49,332 nucleotides of DNA, taken from assembly GCA_013365365.1 (NCBI GenBank), contig JABVXU010000400.1:1-49332 (forward strand), written 5' to 3'. The DNA comes from Cruorifilaria tuberocauda. Taxonomy: Eukaryota; Nematoda; Chromadorea; Rhabditida; Onchocercidae. The translations under genes and the position numbers were made by a program. How positions within the stretch are numbered: position 1 is the first letter of the stretch; each line of letters begins with the position of its first letter. The notes under the pieces were generated by a model. The model had not been told where the DNA came from, made no database searches, and saw only the letters and a program-made list of their open reading frames with translations. Positions 48,759 through 49,332 of this stretch are shown here, piece by piece.

Positions 48759-49332
48759 TTGTATGAAACTGAAGGAACTTAGTTTGAACGCCTAAAAATG
48801 AATTGAATGTATTTCAAACTGAGAAACATGCTTTAATTCACTAGTTTAGCAGACTATTTTTGTAAATTTTTAATTGAACTTTTGTAATTTAATTATTCAT
48901 TCTTAGTTTTTATTCTCACTTTTCTCAGGTGTTGTTCGTTAAAAGTTACTCACTCTTTTTCCTGATATGGAAACTTTTCTCAAATTCCATGACATGAAAA
49001 CCAGTATTATTTTTCGTTTCTTTATTGTTTCTCTTGTTTAACTTAAATGAATAAAGTTACCTGTATAGTACCTGTAAATATTGACAGGCAATTTCTGTTC
49101 TATTAATTATATAAGTAAGCACAATATGCAAGCTCTGACAGGTTTCACTGTCATTGAATACAATTCAAATAAAACTTGATTAAAGGTTTTCCAAGGAACT
49201 ATCAGGAAACTTTTCGATACCATTCTAACTACAATATTTATAACGTTCTTTGAAAAGCGAGAATGAAACATGGATGTATGGTTTGTGTGATTCTTGCCTC
49301 ATGAATGAAAACTAGCATAAGTTGAAATTATA
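48698..49332. other. Right flank, 3' region of the zinc-finger gene
   Basis: After the finger remnant (to 48758) the DNA is AT-rich and without coding signal. AATAAA at 49060-49065 is a candidate polyadenylation signal, roughly 360 bp past the stop. No further gene is seen. Confidence 0.5.

Noticed and set aside
1..49332. CRISPR arrays, bacterial operons or prophage
   Set aside because: All genes are intron-bearing eukaryotic ones; the tandem repeats present are simple or minisatellite repeats without spacers.

Overview
The window is strongly AT-rich eukaryotic DNA. Its genes are split by many small introns (GTAAG/GTTAG-type donors, TTTCAG/TTTTAG-type acceptors) plus a few multi-kilobase ones. 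Gene content points to a nematode: an F-BAR/C1/RhoGAP protein resembling C. elegans SPV-1, two MSP-domain proteins, a NOC2/PRO-2 homologue and metazoan-type glutathione synthetase. The composition and intron style suggest a spirurid/filarial-type parasite, but that is an inference and the species cannot be fixed from sequence. All gene models were built by hand from splice sites, reading phase and family motifs; no database search was run.

Layout. 1-1.7 kb: left flank with a (GTA)n tract and a weak minus-strand ORF. 1.7-16.7 kb (+): a 19-exon RhoGAP gene with two very long introns. 20.6-24.0 kb (+): cystathionine gamma-lyase, 9 exons, 408 aa. 26.1-28.0 and 29.2-31.1 kb (-): tandem paralogues encoding small tail-anchored MSP-domain proteins with matching exon sizes. 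32.1-37.7 kb (+): NOC2 homologue, 15 exons. 38.1-41.7 kb (-): glutathione synthetase, 10 exons, 498 aa. 44.4-45.3 kb (-) and 47.6-48.7 kb (+): a head-to-head pair of paralogous C2H2 zinc-finger genes. The remaining intergenic DNA holds simple repeats and little else that I can see.

The most unusual object is the zinc-finger pair. Each gene has a tiny first exon encoding a hydrophobic, signal-peptide-like leader. It is spliced in phase 0 to a large exon that opens with a nearly identical acidic segment carrying PLDLS, the classical CtBP-binding motif, followed by six or eight tandem C2H2 fingers. In both exons the only reading that includes PLDLS runs through the hydrophobic leader, because an in-frame TAA sits just upstream of the splice acceptor. 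If the leader works as a secretion signal, these are exported DNA-binding, corepressor-recruiting proteins, a striking possibility for a parasite. If it does not, they are nuclear repressors with an odd N-terminus. Both genes have also lost a C-terminal finger through frameshifts, and their recognition-helix residues have diverged.

Functional links: cystathionine gamma-lyase (cysteine supply) and glutathione synthetase (cysteine use) lie about 14 kb apart on opposite strands. They belong to one metabolic route, but nothing indicates a shared transcript.
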